Origin: Entoloma clypeatum
Lineage: Eukaryota; Basidiomycota; Agaricomycetes; Agaricales; Entolomataceae
Assembly (NCBI GenBank): GCA_963565915.1
Contig: OY751491.1
Location: 3,596,001-3,660,000 of the forward strand
Direction: 5' to 3'
Length of the DNA stretch: 64,000 nucleotides
Shown: positions 60,870 through 64,000 of the stretch, piece by piece
How the letters are laid out: each line of letters opens with the position of its first letter
Numbering within the stretch: position 1 is the stretch's first letter
Notes under the pieces: generated by a model
What the model was told of the DNA's origin: nothing
Databases searched by the model: none
What the model saw: only the letters and a program-made list of their open reading frames with translations
Translations under genes and position numbers: made by a program

Positions 60870-62160
60870 TCGTTACAGCACCAGCAAATTCACCACGGCA
60901 AACGGCGAAACAACAATGACACCAGCAACAACATATGACAGATCGGTGAATAAATCACCGGTGAAAGACACCACGGCAAAAAACCGGTGAGAGACTGGCA
61001 ACACGGCGACAGGCCATCGGTGAATTGATGATCCATCAGCGAAAGCAACCCTTGGGTGTCGGCAACACTCCAATATACAAAGAATGATGCTAGCAACAGA
61101 TCAGCGAATAATTCACCGGCGAAAGACGCCACAGCAAAAAACTGGCAAACCACGGCGAAAAAGGGGCGAAAGACCGGCGACACAGCGACGGGCCATTGAC
61201 AAAATGATGATCCATCGGCGAAAGCGAGCCTTTGAGTGTCGGCAACACTCCATATACAAAGAACAATACTAATGGCAGATCAGCGAATAATTCACCAGTG
61301 AAAGACACCACAGCAAAAAACCGGTGAAAGACCGGCGACAAACCGGCGACAGGCCATCGGCGAATCGATGGGGCACCGGCGAAAGCAAGCCTTGAGTGTT
61401 GGCAACACTCCACATGAAAAGAACGATGCTAATGACAGATCAGCAAATAATTGACCGGCGAAAGACACCACAGCGAAAAACCAGCAGAAAACCGGCGACA
61501 GACCGGCGACACGGCGACAGGCCATCGGCGAAATGATGATCCATCAGCGAAAGCGAGCCTTGAGTGTTGGCAACACTCCATATACAAAGAACGATGCTAA
61601 CAACAGATCAGCATATCATTGACCGTCCAAAGACACCACAGCGAAAAACCGGCCAAAGACCGGCGACAAACCGGCGACACGGCGACAGGCCATCGGCGAA
61701 TGAATGGGCCACCAGCAAAAGCAAGCCTTGAGACACTGCAAATTAAAAGAACAATGTTAACGACAGATTGACATATAATCGACCAGCAAAAGACACCACG
61801 GCAAAAAACTGGTGACAAACCGGCGACACGGCGACAGGCCATCGGCGAATGGATGGCCACCGGCGAAACCAAGTCTTGAGTGCCGGCGACACTGCAAATT
61901 AAAAGAACGATGCTAATGACAGATCAGCATATCATTGACCGGCGAAAGACACTACAGCGAAAAACCGGCGAAAGACCAGCAACAAACTGGCGAAAGGCCA
62001 TTGGCAAATGAATGGGCTACCGGCAAAACCAAGTCTTGAGTGCTGGCGACACTGCAAATTAAAAGAACAATGCTAACGATAGATTGGCATATCATTGACC
62101 AGCAAAAGACACCATGGTGAAAAACCAGCAAAAGACCAGCGACAGGCCATCAGCCAAAGC
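60870..62160 (+). repeat. Satellite array, about eight units of 149-179 bp
   Basis: The anchor word GGCCAT lies at 61012, 61191, 61352, 61520, 61688, 61837, 61996 and 62145, giving periods of 179, 161, 168, 168, 149, 159 and 149 bp. Each unit holds GACACCACRGCRAAAAACCGG, here split as GACACCAC and AAAAACCGG, then CAGGCCATCGGCGAA, AAGCAAGCCTTGAGTG, and ATGCTAAYGACAGATCAGC. Units are roughly 80-90 percent alike by eye. ORFs in it are repeat artefacts. Confidence 0.88.
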
Positions 62161-62169
62161 AAGCCTTTA

Positions 62170-63640
62170 ATCAATGCTGATGTAATGGTTTATCACTGTT
62201 TTTGATGCTTATGACCAGTTTGTGCTGCTCATGACTGATTAGTTACAATCCATGTATATATTCTGAGCTTTTCGGCATGTGTGCTCCTCATTGCACAGTC
62301 AGTAATGGGTGGATGTGTTGGTTCAATGTTGCATGATGCGCAACACACATGCATCACACATGTCAAATACATGTAAACAAATCTCCAAAAATATCGCACA
62401 TCCTCCTCATTATCTCTACACAGGAACAAGTAAAATATCAGTTAGGTAGGGGAGCATATTATATCATCAAGTCTGTATTTATTTTATCAAATTTCGCCAC
62501 AGATTCCAAGTTATAGAGGTTCCATGGTATGAACCAAATAATAGTAAACAATGCACAAAAGACATCGTGCAGGCACGCACGGTGCCTTCCTCATGATTTA
62601 ATAATAGTTTGAAGCAATAGAACTCATGACTGCATATGTATTCACCTTGTGACACATTTTGTATAATTTTTAGAAGTCCAGATATGACAGAAATAATCAA
62701 ATGTGCAGATTTGAGAAAAAGTGTCATATCTCTCCAAGGAATGAACCAAATTTGAAAAATGGAGGTGTCCTGAGATTCCCTGGATGTGAAGAATCCAAAG
62801 GTGAAATAAAAAATTTTGGTCAAATTTTCGACCTATTTTGCTCATATTCACTCTATTAAGTCCTTGAACTCTATTTGAATGGTCTGAGGAGGTTTACATG
62901 CAATATTCCAATGGTATACATACAGTACATGTAGATTAAAGTGGTTGTGGAAAGGGGCAAGGAAGAAAACATGGCTTTTGGTGTTTGAGGAAACTCGTGA
63001 TGCACTGTTGCATCATGATTTTGCCTGTGTTTTGATGTCTCATTTCAGAATACAGATTCTCTATCATAGATAGCCAACTGTATAGATACTTTTTATTAGT
63101 TCATAGACATCTATTCATTAGTTAACAAGCATATTTGAGGCCCATGGAGTGGAGAATGTAGGAAACATGATTCAGTTGCCAACACTGTCATTCTTATGCA
63201 CATGGTATTCTGAGTGATATCTTGGACAAAGTCTTATCTCCAGTCTTCCACATTCCATGGATTCCCTTTGAACCTTTTGGATTGAGTAGACATACATCTG
63301 ACACACCCTATACAACCATGTATAGATTTATTGACCATACAATAATAATGCTAGATGATGAATAGATATATTGGATGCGCGACCTGTCACCACTTTTCAA
63401 CACCTGATGTATACATTGTACACCATTTTCTATTGTGTTGAGGCCTACCTACACTATGGAATAGCAGTACATAGGTGCCCTGATTGCATTGAAGGCATAA
63501 AATGATGATCTGTGCCCTGCGTGAGTACATACATTTCTGCTCTTTTCACCATGATCTACTCCTGCTGTGGTGTCTGCATATCTTTACCCATATCCCCATA
63601 TAACTGGAAACGAACCACCAGACAGTCCCCCAGTGGGGAG
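62170..63640. other. Centre of the foldback-like element, no gene
   Basis: It contains repeat R1 copy 2 (about 62270-62960) and about 680 bp of AT-rich DNA with no recognisable coding region, RNA or repeat. Confidence 0.5.
62270..62960 (-). repeat. Repeat R1, copy 2
   Basis: Inverted relative to 47855-48500, with the same order of shared blocks and about 75-80 percent similarity by eye. It sits in the centre of the foldback-like element, as copy 1 sits in the centre of the 2.2-kb hAT-like element. Confidence 0.7.
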
Positions 63641-64000
63641 AGAGCTGTATCTCAAGGCAAGATATGTGCTCCTGCTCACTCCACAGTCTGCCGACACTCA
63701 AGTCTTGCTTTTGCCAGTGAGCCATTGATTTGCCGATGGTCTTTCACCGGTTTTTCACAGTGATGTTTTTCGTCAGTCAATTATATGCTGAGCTGTCATT
63801 AGCATCATTCTTTTCATTTGCAGTGTCGCCGGCACTCAAGGCTTGGGCCAGTTTGTCGCCGGTTTTTTGCTGTGGTGTCTTTTGCTGGTCAATGATATGC
63901 CGATCTGTTGTTAGCATCGTTTTTTTCATTTGCAGTGTCGCTGGCACTCAAGGCTTGGTTTTGCCAGTGGCCCATTCATTTGCCGATGGCCTGTCGCCAT
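63640..64000 (-). repeat. Inverted satellite arm, at least two units
   Basis: Complements of the left-arm words occur in reverse order: CTCAAGGCTTG, TTTGCCGATGGYCTG, GGTTTTTTGCTGTGGTGTC, GCTGATCTGTYRTTAGCAT-like. The unit from about 63830 to the window end is the clearest. The array continues past 64000. Confidence 0.82.

Larger units (their letters stand above)
60799..64000. mobile_element. Foldback-like element: inverted satellite arms around a 1.5-kb centre
   Basis: The left arm (about 60870-62160) is a tandem satellite. The centre is 62170-63640. The right arm (63640 to the window end) is the same satellite in inverted orientation. Long terminal inverted repeats built of tandem units define foldback transposons. 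The left border near 60799 (CTACACTGTATTG) interrupts Gypsy-3. The right border is outside the window, so the full structure and any target duplication cannot be checked here. Confidence 0.6.

Noticed and set aside
61090..61413. Repeated minus-strand ORFs with FFAVVSF-like hydrophobic peptides in the satellite
   Set aside because: They follow the repeat unit, start and stop irregularly, and come from the satellite sequence rather than a gene.
60870..62160. CRISPR array
   Set aside because: Units are 149-179 bp without unique spacers and lie in a eukaryotic transposon region; this is a satellite.

Overview
The window looks like a transposon-dense stretch of an Agaricomycete (mushroom-forming basidiomycete) genome. 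The reasons are short introns of about 47-90 nt with GT-AG ends, a Plavaka-type transposase gene, a spliced DUF6532-like gene, Tf1-like self-primed Ty3/gypsy chromoviruses, and a tyrosine-recombinase retroelement of the kind common in mushrooms. There are no bacterial-type operons, and I saw no rRNA, tRNA or CRISPR array. Most of the 64 kb is nested mobile DNA. Only about four non-transposon-looking genes can be supported, all spliced and of unknown function.

Layout. 0.4-17 kb holds three Ty1/copia elements of one family (Copia-A): copy 1 (+, 366-4649), copy 2 (-, 4954-10729) and copy 3 (-, 13235-16983). Each has two LTRs and a perfect 5-bp target duplication (GGTAC, GTTAT, ATATC). Copies 1 and 3 carry large internal deletions with short homology at the junctions; copy 2 is full length but has nonsense codons. 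A small spliced gene (11706-12268, -) lies between copies 2 and 3, with five 19-bp repeats just upstream of its start. 17.4-20.7 kb is a decayed Plavaka transposase gene (-). 21.6-24.3 kb is an 11-exon DUF6532-like gene (+) whose N terminus resembles the histone H3 tail.

26.2-32.6 kb is a nested wreck. A Tc1/mariner transposase gene was hit by Copia-A copy 4 (26523-30847, 3' part lost) and later by a 1.3-kb hAT-like inverted-repeat element (30958-32285). 33.6-40.1 kb is Gypsy-1 (-), the best preserved element, with an open 1202-codon pol and an extra ORF between pol and the 3' LTR. 40.4-41.0 kb is a copia 5' end of another family inserted in a gypsy LTR fragment. 42.7-44.3 kb is a six-exon gene with a six-cysteine motif.

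44.5-49.5 kb is a dead DIRS-like RT/RNase H/tyrosine-recombinase element (-). It is split by a 0.5-kb MITE, by a 2.2-kb hAT-like element and by Gypsy-2 (+, 49471-55773). 55.9-60.8 kb is the 3' two thirds of a third gypsy family (Gypsy-3, -) with its own cysteine-rich downstream ORF. 60.8-64.0 kb is a foldback-like structure: about eight 150-180 bp satellite units, a 1.5-kb centre, then the same satellite in inverted orientation running off the window. The missing 5' end of Gypsy-3 may lie beyond it.

Themes. Nonsense lesions are overwhelmingly CGA to TGA, proven by comparing copies, which points to C-to-T decay at CpG. The gypsy elements carry a fast-diverging third ORF. The copia elements prime from the anticodon half of initiator tRNA, while the gypsy elements carry an 11-nt self-primer.
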